Assembly (NCBI GenBank): GCA_041394185.1
Contig: JAWKIQ010000001.1
Location: forward strand, 1,116,001 to 1,180,000
Source: Acidimicrobiales bacterium
Lineage (GTDB): Bacteria; Actinomycetota; Acidimicrobiia; Acidimicrobiales; Poriferisodalaceae
Length of the DNA: 64,000 nucleotides
Direction of reading: 5' to 3'
This document shows positions 52,664-63,159 of this stretch, one piece after another (position 1 is the first letter of the stretch; each line of letters opens with the position of its first letter). Below the pieces are notes generated by a model. The model saw nothing but the letters and a program-made list of their open reading frames with translations, ran no database searches and was not told the DNA's origin. The position numbers and the translations under genes are program-made.

Positions 52664-54382
52664 GTGACCGACAACTTCGCCGCCGCCATCCAACAGCTCA
52701 CCGCCGAGGGACCCTTCGCAATCACAACCACCGAGGTGCGAGGCATACCGCTGCGGGCCTACGCCGCGGCGCCTCCCAACATGCGCTTCGTTTGGGAGAT
52801 GTCGGCCGCTCACGGCGACGCCGAGTACATCGTCTACAACGACGAGCGCTACAGCTACGCCGACACCCACGCACGGGTTAGGTCGCTGGCCCACGCTCTT
52901 GCCGACACCTACGGCATCAAGCGCGGCGACCGGGTGGCGGTGTCGATGCGGAACTATCCCGAGTGGATCATGTCCTACTGGGCGATCACGTCGTTGGGCG
53001 CTGCCATAGTCGGCATGAACGCCTGGTGGACGGGCCCCGAGATGGAGTACGGGCTGCGCGACGCGTCGCCGAAGGTGCTGATCTGCGACCGTGAACGGCT
53101 TCACAATGTCGAGCCACACCTCAGCACCTTGCGCTCCGAACATCAGCTCGACCTGATCGTTGTGCGTGTCGATCAGGCAGCCGAGCTGCCCGACGGCGCC
53201 GCGCACTGGAACGACATCGTCGACCCCGCCACGGCGCCCGCCGCGTTGCCCGAGGCCCACATCGACCCCGACGACGACGCCTGCATCTTCTACACGTCTG
53301 GCACCACCGGGTTCCCAAAGGGGGCGCAGCTGACCCACCGCGGAACGGTCGCGAACCTGATGAACATGGCCGTGATGCCCACTGCGGCGGCCCTGGCAAA
53401 GCAGATGTCTGGGATGGAGGTTCCAGATCCCGCCAGCGCTCCCACTCCGAGCGTGTTGTTGCCTGTGCCGCTGTTCCACGTGACCGGGTGCAACTGTGTG
53501 CTGCATCCGATCACCCTGGCCGGCGGCAAGCTGGTGTCGATGTACAAGTGGGACCCTGACGAGGCCATCGACATCATCGAGCGCGAGAAGATCACCGTGT
53601 TCACGGGCGTGCCAACGATGAGCCGCGAGCTCCTGCTGAGCCCCAAGTGGGCCGATGCCGACACGTCGTCGCTCGGTGCCATGGGCGGTGGCGGTGCTGC
53701 GCTGCAACCGGATCTGGTCGACAAGATCGACAAGGGCCTGTCGAAGTCGGGTGGCAGCCCCCAAACCGGCTACGGCCTCACCGAGACCTGTGGCATCGTC
53801 ACGTCGCTGTCGGACGTCTTCTTCATCAACAAGCCCGACTCTGCGGGCCCCATCGTGCCCTCGATGGAGGCACGCATCGTCGACGACAACGGCAACGACA
53901 TGCCGCAGGGTGAGTTGGGTGAGCTGATCGTTCGGGGCTCAAACGTCATCAAGGGCTACCTCAACCAGCCCGAGGCCACCGCCGATGCCATCCGCGACGG
54001 CTGGTTCCACACCGGCGACATCGCCTTCATCGACGAAGACGGCTATGTGCACATCCGCGACCGCAAGAAGGACATCGTGATCCGAGGCGGCGAGAACATT
54101 CACTGTGGCGAGGTCGAGGCGGCGATCTACGAACACCCAGCGGTGGCCGAGGCCGCGGTGTTCGGTGTGCCAGACGATCGTTTGGGCGAAGAGGTCGGAG
54201 TCGCCATAGTGCTGGCTCCGGGTGCACACCTGGACGAGGCCGAGCTGAGGGCCCACCTCGATGACAGGCTCGCCCGGTTCAAGATTCCGGCCTATGTGTG
54301 GTTCCGCGACGAACCGCTGCCCCGAAACGCCAACGGCAAATTCGTGAAGCGCGATCTCAAAGCGCAATTGCTGCGCGACTAG
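52664..54382 (+). CDS. Acyl-CoA synthetase (class I adenylate-forming ligase)
   Basis: About 572 aa from GTG 52664 (TTG 52628 is an alternative). It has the ATP-binding P-loop IFYTSGTTGFPKGAQLTH, PLFHVTGCN, the aryl/acyl motif GYGLTETCGIV, WFHTGDIAFIDEDGYVHIRDRKKDIVIRGGENI and the C-terminal lysine in NANGKFVKRDL. It activates a carboxylic acid as an acyl-adenylate, then CoA thioester. FadD-like; chain length not inferable. Its last codons and stop are duplicated in tandem just downstream. Confidence 0.92.
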   Translation: MTDNFAAAIQQLTAEGPFAITTTEVRGIPLRAYAAAPPNMRFVWEMSAAHGDAEYIVYNDERYSYADTHARVRSLAHALADTYGIKRGDRVAVSMRNYPEWIMSYWAITSLGAAIVGMNAWWTGPEMEYGLRDASPKVLICDRERLHNVEPHLSTLRSEHQLDLIVVRVDQAAELPDGAAHWNDIVDPATAPAALPEAHIDPDDDACIFYTSGTTGFPKGAQLTHRGTVANLMNMAVMPTAAALAKQMSGMEVPDPASAPTPSVLLPVPLFHVTGCNCVLHPITLAGGKLVSMYKWDPDEAIDIIEREKITVFTGVPTMSRELLLSPKWADADTSSLGAMGGGGAALQPDLVDKIDKGLSKSGGSPQTGYGLTETCGIVTSLSDVFFINKPDSAGPIVPSMEARIVDDNGNDMPQGELGELIVRGSNVIKGYLNQPEATADAIRDGWFHTGDIAFIDEDGYVHIRDRKKDIVIRGGENIHCGEVEAAIYEHPAVAEAAVFGVPDDRLGEEVGVAIVLAPGAHLDEAELRAHLDDRLARFKIPAYVWFRDEPLPRNANGKFVKRDLKAQLLRD

Positions 54383-54412
54383 AGACACAGCGCAATTGCT
54401 GCGCGACTAGAG
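54361..54412 (+). repeat. Tandem 24-bp duplication across a stop codon
   Basis: The block AGCGCAATTGCTGCGC plus GACTAGAG at 54361-54384 is repeated exactly at 54389-54412, separated by ACAC (28-bp period). The first copy encodes the last residues and TAG of the acyl-CoA synthetase. The second contains the stop of the convergent gene. Each copy has the dyad GCGCA-ATTGC-TGCGC, which could work as a small hairpin. Confidence 0.9.
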
Positions 54413-54742
54413 CAACGCGAGCCCTTGGTGGATCAGGGCCAGATAGGCAATGGTGCCCAGTACGGCCGAAAGGCTGGCCTGAAGACCCGACACACCGCAA
54501 GCGCCTGCTATTGCCAGGTGACGACCCGAGGGCCGCGCGAACAGCACTGCGCTGGCCAGTACGGGACGCTCGTGAATCAGGTCACCCAGGCGCTTTCCCC
54601 AGGACCGCAATCGCGCGAAGCCGGAGGTTTTGCGAGGCAGGCGGGTCCGAGCCGCTGAGGGAGCACGGCGTCCGCAGACGAAATAGCTGGCGTCTGTCAC
54701 GCTGAGGCGAACCGTGCCCGAAAGGCCGAGGTTGCTGCGCAT
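54407..54742 (-). CDS. Small hypothetical membrane-associated protein
   Basis: 111 aa from ATG 54742, 8 nt past the stop of the glycosyltransferase on the same strand. The N-terminal half is basic (RRAPSAARTRLPRKTSGFARLRSWGKRLGDLI). The C-terminus has one or two hydrophobic segments (HLAIAGACGVSGLQASLSAVLGTIAYLALIHQGLALL). Codons are less strictly GC-ending than neighbours. No family recognised; it may be a partner of the glycosyltransferase or a spurious frame. Confidence 0.45.
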   Translation of the reverse strand: MRSNLGLSGTVRLSVTDASYFVCGRRAPSAARTRLPRKTSGFARLRSWGKRLGDLIHERPVLASAVLFARPSGRHLAIAGACGVSGLQASLSAVLGTIAYLALIHQGLALL

Positions 54743-54749
54743 GGCAGGC

Positions 54750-55946
54750 TCAAGCCGCCCGACGCATTCGTGGCGGACGTTGGCCGCTGGGCGGGGCTGC
54801 TGCCGAGAGCACCCCGGCTTGTTCGTACCATCCGACCAGCTGACGGGTTCTGACGCCCCAGCTGCGCTCGCGGACGGCTTCGAACCCGGCTTCGGCCAGC
54901 TGCGCTCGCTTGGTGGGCGAGTCGACGAGCCAGCTGACAGCGTCGTTGAGCTGACTCGCACTCGTGGGGTCGTACAACAGTCCGGTGCGCCCGTGGTCTA
55001 CCAGGTCTGCTGGACCGCCCGCGTCGGGTGCCACGACGGCAACTCGACTAGCCATGGCCTCCTGGATCGTTTGGCCGAAGGTGTCGTGCGAACCGGTGTG
55101 AACGAACAGATCGAGACTGGCCATGGCTTCGCCGAGCTCGGGTCCCGAGAGCATGCCGGTGAACACGGCTCCGCCCAGAATCGTCTGTAGCTCGCGTCGC
55201 GACGGGCCGTCGCCGACCACCACCAGCTTCACTCGCGACCCCGGCCGTTTGGCCTCGGATGCCACGGTGGCCAGCCGCCATACCTCTTTTTCCGGGGCCA
55301 AGCGGCCGACGTAACCGATCAGGACGTCGCCTGGGCCGCAGCCGACCGATCGCCTGAAGGTGTCGCTGCGGCGAGAGGGGTCGAACGTCTGCCGGTCGAC
55401 CCCGCGGCCCCAAACTCCCACACGGTGGAAGCCACGCGCCCGCAGTTCTTGGGCTACGCCTTCGGTGGGCGCCAGGTTCAGGGTCGCGGACGAGTGCACC
55501 AGCTTGAGCCAGCTCCAGACCGGCGCCGCAGCTGCCCTGGCGCCGCGGCTGGCGAGGAAACCTGCCAAGTCGGTCTGGAACACGGCGACCGTGGGAACGT
55601 CGAGCTGGGCGGCAGCCCGCGCCACGGCGTGCCCCAGCGTCACCGGAGCAGCGAGATGAACGACGTCGGGCTCGAAACTCTCGATGATCGCGCGAGTGCT
55701 GCGAGCGGTCAGGAGGCCGAAGCTGAGGGTGGGATAGGTGGGTACCGTGCAGCCCTTGACCCGATCGACGCTGACGCGACGGCCATCGACCGGGCCGCCG
55801 AACCAAACCTCAGATGGTCCGGGTGCCGGAGCGATGATTCGAACGACATGACCCGCCGAAGTGAGCTCGTCTGCAATCTGCAGAACCGAACCCGCCACCC
55901 CATTGACACTCGGTACGAACGACTCGGCACTGATCAACACCCGCAA
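54750..55946 (-). CDS. GT4 glycosyltransferase (mycobacterial MgtA/PimB-like)
   Basis: 398 aa, GT-B fold. N-terminal MRVLISAESFVPSVNGVAGSV with the donor/acceptor loop NGVA, DVVHLAAPVTLG, and C-terminal IGYVGRLAPEKEVWRLA. The EX7E-type block is SHDTFGQTIQEAMASRVAVVAPDAGGPADLV. The closest resemblance is to actinobacterial GDP-mannose-dependent alpha-mannosyltransferases that build glycolipids such as mannosylglucuronyl-diacylglycerol. That specificity is inferred. Confidence 0.88.
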   Translation of the reverse strand: MRVLISAESFVPSVNGVAGSVLQIADELTSAGHVVRIIAPAPGPSEVWFGGPVDGRRVSVDRVKGCTVPTYPTLSFGLLTARSTRAIIESFEPDVVHLAAPVTLGHAVARAAAQLDVPTVAVFQTDLAGFLASRGARAAAAPVWSWLKLVHSSATLNLAPTEGVAQELRARGFHRVGVWGRGVDRQTFDPSRRSDTFRRSVGCGPGDVLIGYVGRLAPEKEVWRLATVASEAKRPGSRVKLVVVGDGPSRRELQTILGGAVFTGMLSGPELGEAMASLDLFVHTGSHDTFGQTIQEAMASRVAVVAPDAGGPADLVDHGRTGLLYDPTSASQLNDAVSWLVDSPTKRAQLAEAGFEAVRERSWGVRTRQLVGWYEQAGVLSAAAPPSGQRPPRMRRAA

Positions 55947-56054
55947 CGGACGCTCCTGTCCTCGACCTCGAGGTCGAAGCTAGGTTCGCCGGGTGTCCGG
56001 CCAGTGACGTCAGCTCGGCCGCCGCCTTAACACTTGGGCAAGAGACTGGATCGG

Positions 56055-56441
56055 CTAGGCCTGCGAGCCGGGGCTCTCGGCGTCCATCTGCTCCCATACC
56101 TCGTCGAGAGTCCGCAGTGCCGACACGCCGTTGGGCCAGCCCGCGTAGTGAGCGACGTGGTTCATCATCGCTTCCAGCTTTGAGCGCTCGATGCCCAGGT
56201 TTCGCGCCCCGCGAATGTGCAGGCGCAGTTCGGCGTCCTTGCCCATGGCCGTCAGCACGGCACAGGTGATCAGCGACCGTTCCTCGGTTTCGAGGCCTTC
56301 GCCCTGCCAAACGTCGCCGAACAGGTGGGCCATGGTGTGCCCGGTCATCTCGCGACCCATGGGCCTGGAGCGAGGGGCCCCTTTGAACAGGCGCGCTGCA
56401 AGCGCCCGGCCCTTGTTCAGGCGGTCGTCTTCGTTTGTCAT
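56055..56441 (-). CDS. Carboxymuconolactone decarboxylase (AhpD/PcaC-like) family protein
   Basis: 128 aa from ATG 56441, with GGAGG upstream; the frame is open further but without similarity. It has FGDVWQGEGLETEERSLITCAVLTAMG and LRLHIRGARNLGIERSKLEAMMNHVAHYAGWPNG, the CMD fold. It lacks the Cys-x-x-Cys of AhpD peroxidase members, so it is nearer to PcaC (gamma-carboxymuconolactone decarboxylase). It is divergent from the oxidoreductase/P450 operon with 55 bp between starts and probably belongs to the same catabolic locus. Confidence 0.88.
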   Translation of the reverse strand: MTNEDDRLNKGRALAARLFKGAPRSRPMGREMTGHTMAHLFGDVWQGEGLETEERSLITCAVLTAMGKDAELRLHIRGARNLGIERSKLEAMMNHVAHYAGWPNGVSALRTLDEVWEQMDAESPGSQA

Positions 56442-56496
56442 GGATGCCTCCGTGCTCGATTCCATATCGGGGCGGTGTTCCTGCGACCATATTGGA

Positions 56497-57435
56497 GTGC
56501 AAACCTCGACTGCCAAGCCGCTGACCATCGCCATGATCGGCACGGGCACGATGGGCTCACCGATCGGTCTCAACATGATCGCGGCCGGGCATCGTGTGGT
56601 TGCCTACGACCAGTTCGCCGAAGCCACCAGCGATCTGGCGGCTGCGGGCGCTGCCATCGCCGGCTCCGTCGCCGAGGCCGCGGCAGGCGCCGACGCGGTG
56701 GTCCTGTCGTTGCCGGGACCCACCGAGGTGCAACAGGCGGTCGCCGGAGCCCAAGGCGTCCTGTCGGCATCCCCGCTGCCCGCCGTGGTGATCGACGTCT
56801 CGACAAATTCGCCGCAGATGGTGGCCTCCCTGCGATCGGCCTGCGCTCAAGCCGGAACGGCGTTCGTCGATGCGCCCGTGTCCGGCGGTGTGGCCAAGGC
56901 GCGCGAAGGCACACTCGCTGTTCTGGTCGGTGCCAGCGACGAAGAGTTCGAGGCCGCCGCCCCCGTGTTGGCCGCGTTCGGCAGCGGTGGCGAATCGGTT
57001 GTCCACGTGGGACCCAGCGGTTCGGGAACCATCGCCAAAATCGTCAACAACCAGCTGTTCCTGGCCGGAGCCACCATCGTGCAGGAGGCATACGCGCTGG
57101 CCGCCGCCCTGGGCATGGATCCCGCAGACGCCCACGAGGTCATCTCGATCAGCTCGGCAGCGCCCTACTCCAAGCTGGCGCCGCTCCTGTTGAGCAGGCG
57201 CTTCGACGACGTCATCTTCCGGCTCGACATCGCCGCAAAAGACATTGCGCTGGCTCGCAGCGCCGCCACCGAAGCCGGGCTCGATCTGCCGGTCACCGCA
57301 GCGGCCGCTGACCTGTACCGCGACGCTGTCGACTCGGGCTTCGGCTCAGAGGTGTTCCACGCAACGCTCAAGCAGCTCGAGCTGAAGGCGGGCGACCTGC
57401 AAGTGCCGCCCCTGAAGAGGAGGCCGCGGTCGTGA
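56497..57435 (+). CDS. 3-hydroxyisobutyrate dehydrogenase-like NAD(P)-dependent oxidoreductase
   Basis: 312 aa from GTG 56497, after TTGGA. Rossmann motif MIGTGTMGSPIGLNMIAAGH, the substrate-site VDAPVSGGVAKAREGTL, and the catalytic lysine region GSGTIAKIVNNQLFLAGATIVQEA are typical of beta-hydroxyacid dehydrogenases. It is first of a plus-strand unit with P450, alcohol dehydrogenase and Rieske oxygenase. Stop overlaps the P450 start (GTGA). Confidence 0.9.
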   Translation: MQTSTAKPLTIAMIGTGTMGSPIGLNMIAAGHRVVAYDQFAEATSDLAAAGAAIAGSVAEAAAGADAVVLSLPGPTEVQQAVAGAQGVLSASPLPAVVIDVSTNSPQMVASLRSACAQAGTAFVDAPVSGGVAKAREGTLAVLVGASDEEFEAAAPVLAAFGSGGESVVHVGPSGSGTIAKIVNNQLFLAGATIVQEAYALAAALGMDPADAHEVISISSAAPYSKLAPLLLSRRFDDVIFRLDIAAKDIALARSAATEAGLDLPVTAAAADLYRDAVDSGFGSEVFHATLKQLELKAGDLQVPPLKRRPRS

Positions 57436-58652
57436 ACACCGACACCATCGAACAGGTCGATCTGTCAGATCACGAGACCTTCCGGGCCGGCTTTCCCCAT
57501 GCCTTCTTCGGCTGGCTGCGCCAACACGATCCGGTGCATTGGCACGAGCCCACCCAGGCCACACCCGATGGCGAGGGCTTCTGGGTGGTCAGCCGTCACG
57601 CCGACGTGAAGGCCGTGCAGATGGACGCAACGACGTTCTCGTCTGATCGCGGCGGCATCCGCGAGCGCGGAGGCACCGGTATTCGCGACGAGAGCGCGGC
57701 CGGGCGCATGCTGAACATGACCGACGGCGACCAGCACCACCGCCTGCGTTCTCTGGTGAACCGGGGTTTCACCGCCCGTGCGATCTCCGACCTGGAGGGC
57801 GAGCTCGCCGAAATCACAGGCCGCCTGCTCGACGCCATCGGCGGCGACACCTTCGACGCGGTTCACGACTTCACCCGCGAGCTGCCATCGCAGGCGATAT
57901 GCATCGTTCTGGGGGTTCCCGAACCCGACCGGGCCGCCCTGGTCGACTGGCTAGACGCGGGCATCGAGGATGCGGGGCCTTCGATCGTCTCAGCAGAGGC
58001 CAGCGCCAAACTGCGCCAGTATGCGACCGGTCTGATCGCCGACAAGCGGGCCAACCCCGACGGGGCGATCATGTCGACGATCGTCCATGCCCAACTCGAA
58101 GACGGCTCGCAGCTGACAGACCGCGAGCTGGAGGCCTTCTTCGGGTTGTTGTTCCCCGCAGGCGCCGACACCACCCGAAGCGCCCTGGCGTCGGCCATCC
58201 ATGCCTTTTGTGAGTACCCAGATCAGTACCAGCGCCTGCGCGACGACCGATCGTTGATTCCCACCGCCATCGAAGAGATGGTTCGCTGGGCCACCCCATC
58301 GATCTACAAGCGTCGCACCGCCAGCCGCGACGTCGAGTTGGCGGGAACAAACATCCGGGCCGGCGACAAGGTGACGTTCTGGGAGATGTCGGCAAACCGC
58401 GACGAAACGGTGTTCGATCGCCCGTTCGAGTTCGACGTCGGACGCTCGCCCAACCCCCACCTCGGATTTGGGTGGGGAATACACTTCTGCCTCGGCGCCA
58501 ACCTGGCGCGCCTGGAGATGAAGGTGGCCCTGGAGGCGCTGCTCGACCGCTATTCGGGCTTCGAGGCCGCCGGCGACCTCGAGTGGATGCCCAACAACAG
58601 ACTTTGGGGGCTGCGCAGGTTCGCGGTGACGCCCATTCCGATCGGGGAGTGA
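57432..58652 (+). CDS. Cytochrome P450
   Basis: 406-aa soluble bacterial P450. Oxygen-activating I-helix FPAGADTTRSAL, EEMVRW (ExxR), and heme-binding FGWGIHFCLGANLARLEM with the thiolate ligand C353. The set of signatures resembles CYP families that hydroxylate steroids or terpenoids in actinobacteria, but the substrate cannot be fixed. GTG 57432 overlaps the previous stop and its own stop overlaps the next GTG. No ferredoxin or reductase gene is adjacent. Confidence 0.95.
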   Translation: MNTDTIEQVDLSDHETFRAGFPHAFFGWLRQHDPVHWHEPTQATPDGEGFWVVSRHADVKAVQMDATTFSSDRGGIRERGGTGIRDESAAGRMLNMTDGDQHHRLRSLVNRGFTARAISDLEGELAEITGRLLDAIGGDTFDAVHDFTRELPSQAICIVLGVPEPDRAALVDWLDAGIEDAGPSIVSAEASAKLRQYATGLIADKRANPDGAIMSTIVHAQLEDGSQLTDRELEAFFGLLFPAGADTTRSALASAIHAFCEYPDQYQRLRDDRSLIPTAIEEMVRWATPSIYKRRTASRDVELAGTNIRAGDKVTFWEMSANRDETVFDRPFEFDVGRSPNPHLGFGWGIHFCLGANLARLEMKVALEALLDRYSGFEAAGDLEWMPNNRLWGLRRFAVTPIPIGE

Positions 58653-59653
58653 CGAACTTGACCGAAACCATGAAGGCCACCCGCATGCTCGAGGTCGGCC
58701 GCATGATCTGCGAAGAAATTCCGGTGCCTCCCATCTCCGACGGGCAGGTGCTGGTTCGCAGCGAGATGGCATCGATCTGTGGCAGCGACCTGCACATCGT
58801 GATGATGGGCGCCGGTGTGAGCCACCCAACGCCGTGCCCGCACGGCTATCCCGGCCACGAGGGCATAGGCACGATCGTCGAGAGCAAGGCCCAGGGCCTC
58901 GAGCCGGGCACCCACGTTCTGACGTTTCCCAACCCATTCCAGGGCGAGTGCTTCAACCAGTACCAACGGGTGGGCGCCAAGTACTGCATGGCGCTGCCCG
59001 ACACCGACGTGGCCAGAACCGAGCTGCTGATGGCCCAACAGTTGGGCACGGTGGTGTGGGCCCGCAAACGGTTCCCTCGCGATGTCACGGGCGAAACCGT
59101 GGCCGTGGTCGGCCAGGGCAGCGCAGGCCTGTTCTGGACCTACCTGCTGAAAAGGGCCGGCGCCGAAAAGGTGATCGTGTCCGATCTCAGCGACGCCCGC
59201 CTGGCGCTGGCCGCCAAATACGGTGCCGACGTAACCGTCAACGCAAGCACCGACTCGCTCGGCGAGGCCGTAGCCGACCTCACCGGGGGCCGTGGCGTCG
59301 ACTACGCCGTCGAGGCGGTGGGGCGATCCGAGACGTTCCTGTCGTCGGTCGAGTTGCCCCGAGTCGACGGCGAGCTGATGTGGTTCGGCCTGCCTTCCAA
59401 CGACGCTCCCATCCAGATGGACTTCAACCGGTTCTTCCGAAAGCGTCTGAAGGCCGCCAGCGTGTACGGAGCCCAAGACGAACCCAAAGCCGCTTCGTTC
59501 GCCGAGGCGCTCGACCTCATCGCTGACCGACAGATCGACGTGGCCCCACTGTTGAGCCATGTGTACGACGTAGAACAGATCGACGAGGCCATGCACATGG
59601 CCCACGAGCCCGTCGACGCCGGCGCCCTCAAGGTGTCGGTCCGCTTCTCTTGA
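58649..59653 (+). CDS. Zinc-binding alcohol dehydrogenase, MDR family
   Basis: About 334 aa from GTG 58649 (overlapping the P450 stop) or ATG 58670. Catalytic zinc site ASICGSDLH and GYPGHEGIG; NAD-binding VAVVGQGSAGLFWTYLLKRAGAEKVIVSD. The structural-zinc lobe with four cysteines is absent (only GECFNQYQRVGAKYC is present), so it is a variant of the threonine/sorbitol dehydrogenase branch. It likely oxidises the alcohol made by the neighbouring oxygenases (inference). Confidence 0.9.
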   Translation: MTNLTETMKATRMLEVGRMICEEIPVPPISDGQVLVRSEMASICGSDLHIVMMGAGVSHPTPCPHGYPGHEGIGTIVESKAQGLEPGTHVLTFPNPFQGECFNQYQRVGAKYCMALPDTDVARTELLMAQQLGTVVWARKRFPRDVTGETVAVVGQGSAGLFWTYLLKRAGAEKVIVSDLSDARLALAAKYGADVTVNASTDSLGEAVADLTGGRGVDYAVEAVGRSETFLSSVELPRVDGELMWFGLPSNDAPIQMDFNRFFRKRLKAASVYGAQDEPKAASFAEALDLIADRQIDVAPLLSHVYDVEQIDEAMHMAHEPVDAGALKVSVRFS

Positions 59654-59668
59654 GCCAGAACAGGATCA

Positions 59669-60832
59669 ATGCGTAACTCGAATGCTCAGCCACTGGTAGC
59701 CGAGGTTCTCAGATACCTCGACGAGGGTGGTTCGTGGCGTACCAGCCCTCACGAAACTCCCGCCTCTCACTACACCGACCGTGCCCACCTTCAGCTCGAG
59801 TTGGACACCCTGTTCCGGGGCCCGCAGGTGGTGGCGCTGTCGCCAGACCTGCCCGGGCCCAACACGTTCGTGACGCGCGATCAATACGACGTGCCGTTGC
59901 TGTTGACCCGAGACGCCCACGGACAGGTGCATGCTGCGGCCAACGTGTGCACCCACCGTGGCGCCCAGGTGGTGGCCCCGGGCAGGGGCCAGGCCCGCCG
60001 CCACACGTGCCCGTACCACGCATGGACATACGACTCGGCCACGACACTGGTCGGCGTACCCGACGCCGGAGCGTTCCCCGACGTATGCCCCGGCTCGGAG
60101 GGGCTGGCACCAGTTCCGGTGGTCGAACGCGATGGGGTCATCTGGGCCGACCCGCGCCCTGGCGCCCCCGCGTTCGACGCCGCGGCCCTCGAGCGAACCG
60201 ACATGGCAGCATTCGCAGACGACATCGTCGACTACGACATAGCCGGGCACCGCTACTGGCGCACCCACCGCTTCGACCTGGCCATGAACTGGAAGCTGGT
60301 GATCGACACGTTCCTCGAGCCGTACCACTTCGCAGCGCTGCACAAGCAAACGGTTGGCCCCTACTTCGTCGCCAACCTGTGCGTCGCCCACCGCAGCGGC
60401 CCGCACGTGCGCGAGGTTCTGCCCCGCAAGACCTTCGCCGAGATGGCCACTCAGGACCCCGCAGACTGGGACCTGGTGCCCCACACGGCGATGGTGTACG
60501 TGATGTTCCCGAACACCGTGTTCGTCATGCAGATCGACCACATCGAAACCTGGCGGGTCACCCCCGACCGCGACGATCCGGGTCGCTGCATCGTCGACCT
60601 CGACTTCTATATTCCCGACCAACCGGCCACCGAGTCGTCAGAGCGGCACTGGGAGAAGAACTGGCAACTCACCATCGACACGGTCATCGGTGAGGACTTC
60701 GCGGCCATGGAAAGCGCTCAGCGGGGAATGGCCTCTGGCGCCATAGACAAGCTGCGCCTGGGGGCCAACGAGCCCGCGTTGGGCCTGTTCCACCAGGCTC
60801 TGGCCGACGCAATCGCCGAGCAAGTCGCGTAA
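59669..60832 (+). CDS. Rieske non-heme iron oxygenase, alpha subunit
   Basis: 387 aa. Rieske [2Fe-2S] ligands C94, H96 (NVCTHRGAQ), C114 and H117 (TCPYHAWTY). The mononuclear iron motif lies in IDTFLEPYHFAALH (H220, H225), with the downstream acidic ligand in GEDFAAME. Family members oxygenate aromatic rings or N/O-methyl groups. ATG 59669 is 16 nt after the ADH stop. No reductase or ferredoxin partner is visible. Confidence 0.93.
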   Translation: MRNSNAQPLVAEVLRYLDEGGSWRTSPHETPASHYTDRAHLQLELDTLFRGPQVVALSPDLPGPNTFVTRDQYDVPLLLTRDAHGQVHAAANVCTHRGAQVVAPGRGQARRHTCPYHAWTYDSATTLVGVPDAGAFPDVCPGSEGLAPVPVVERDGVIWADPRPGAPAFDAAALERTDMAAFADDIVDYDIAGHRYWRTHRFDLAMNWKLVIDTFLEPYHFAALHKQTVGPYFVANLCVAHRSGPHVREVLPRKTFAEMATQDPADWDLVPHTAMVYVMFPNTVFVMQIDHIETWRVTPDRDDPGRCIVDLDFYIPDQPATESSERHWEKNWQLTIDTVIGEDFAAMESAQRGMASGAIDKLRLGANEPALGLFHQALADAIAEQVA

Positions 60833-60917
60833 CTCCTCTCGCGGCCGGCGTAACCGACCGACAGGATTATTCAGGTCGCTGCGCACCGAATCAGCGCGGT
60901 CTAACCTGAGCGAACCC

Positions 60918-63101
<2,184 letters not shown>

Positions 63102-63159
63102 TTTTCGACCCAGCGATGTCCGGTCCATCAAGTCACGTCCAGCCGACAGGGGAGTAGCC

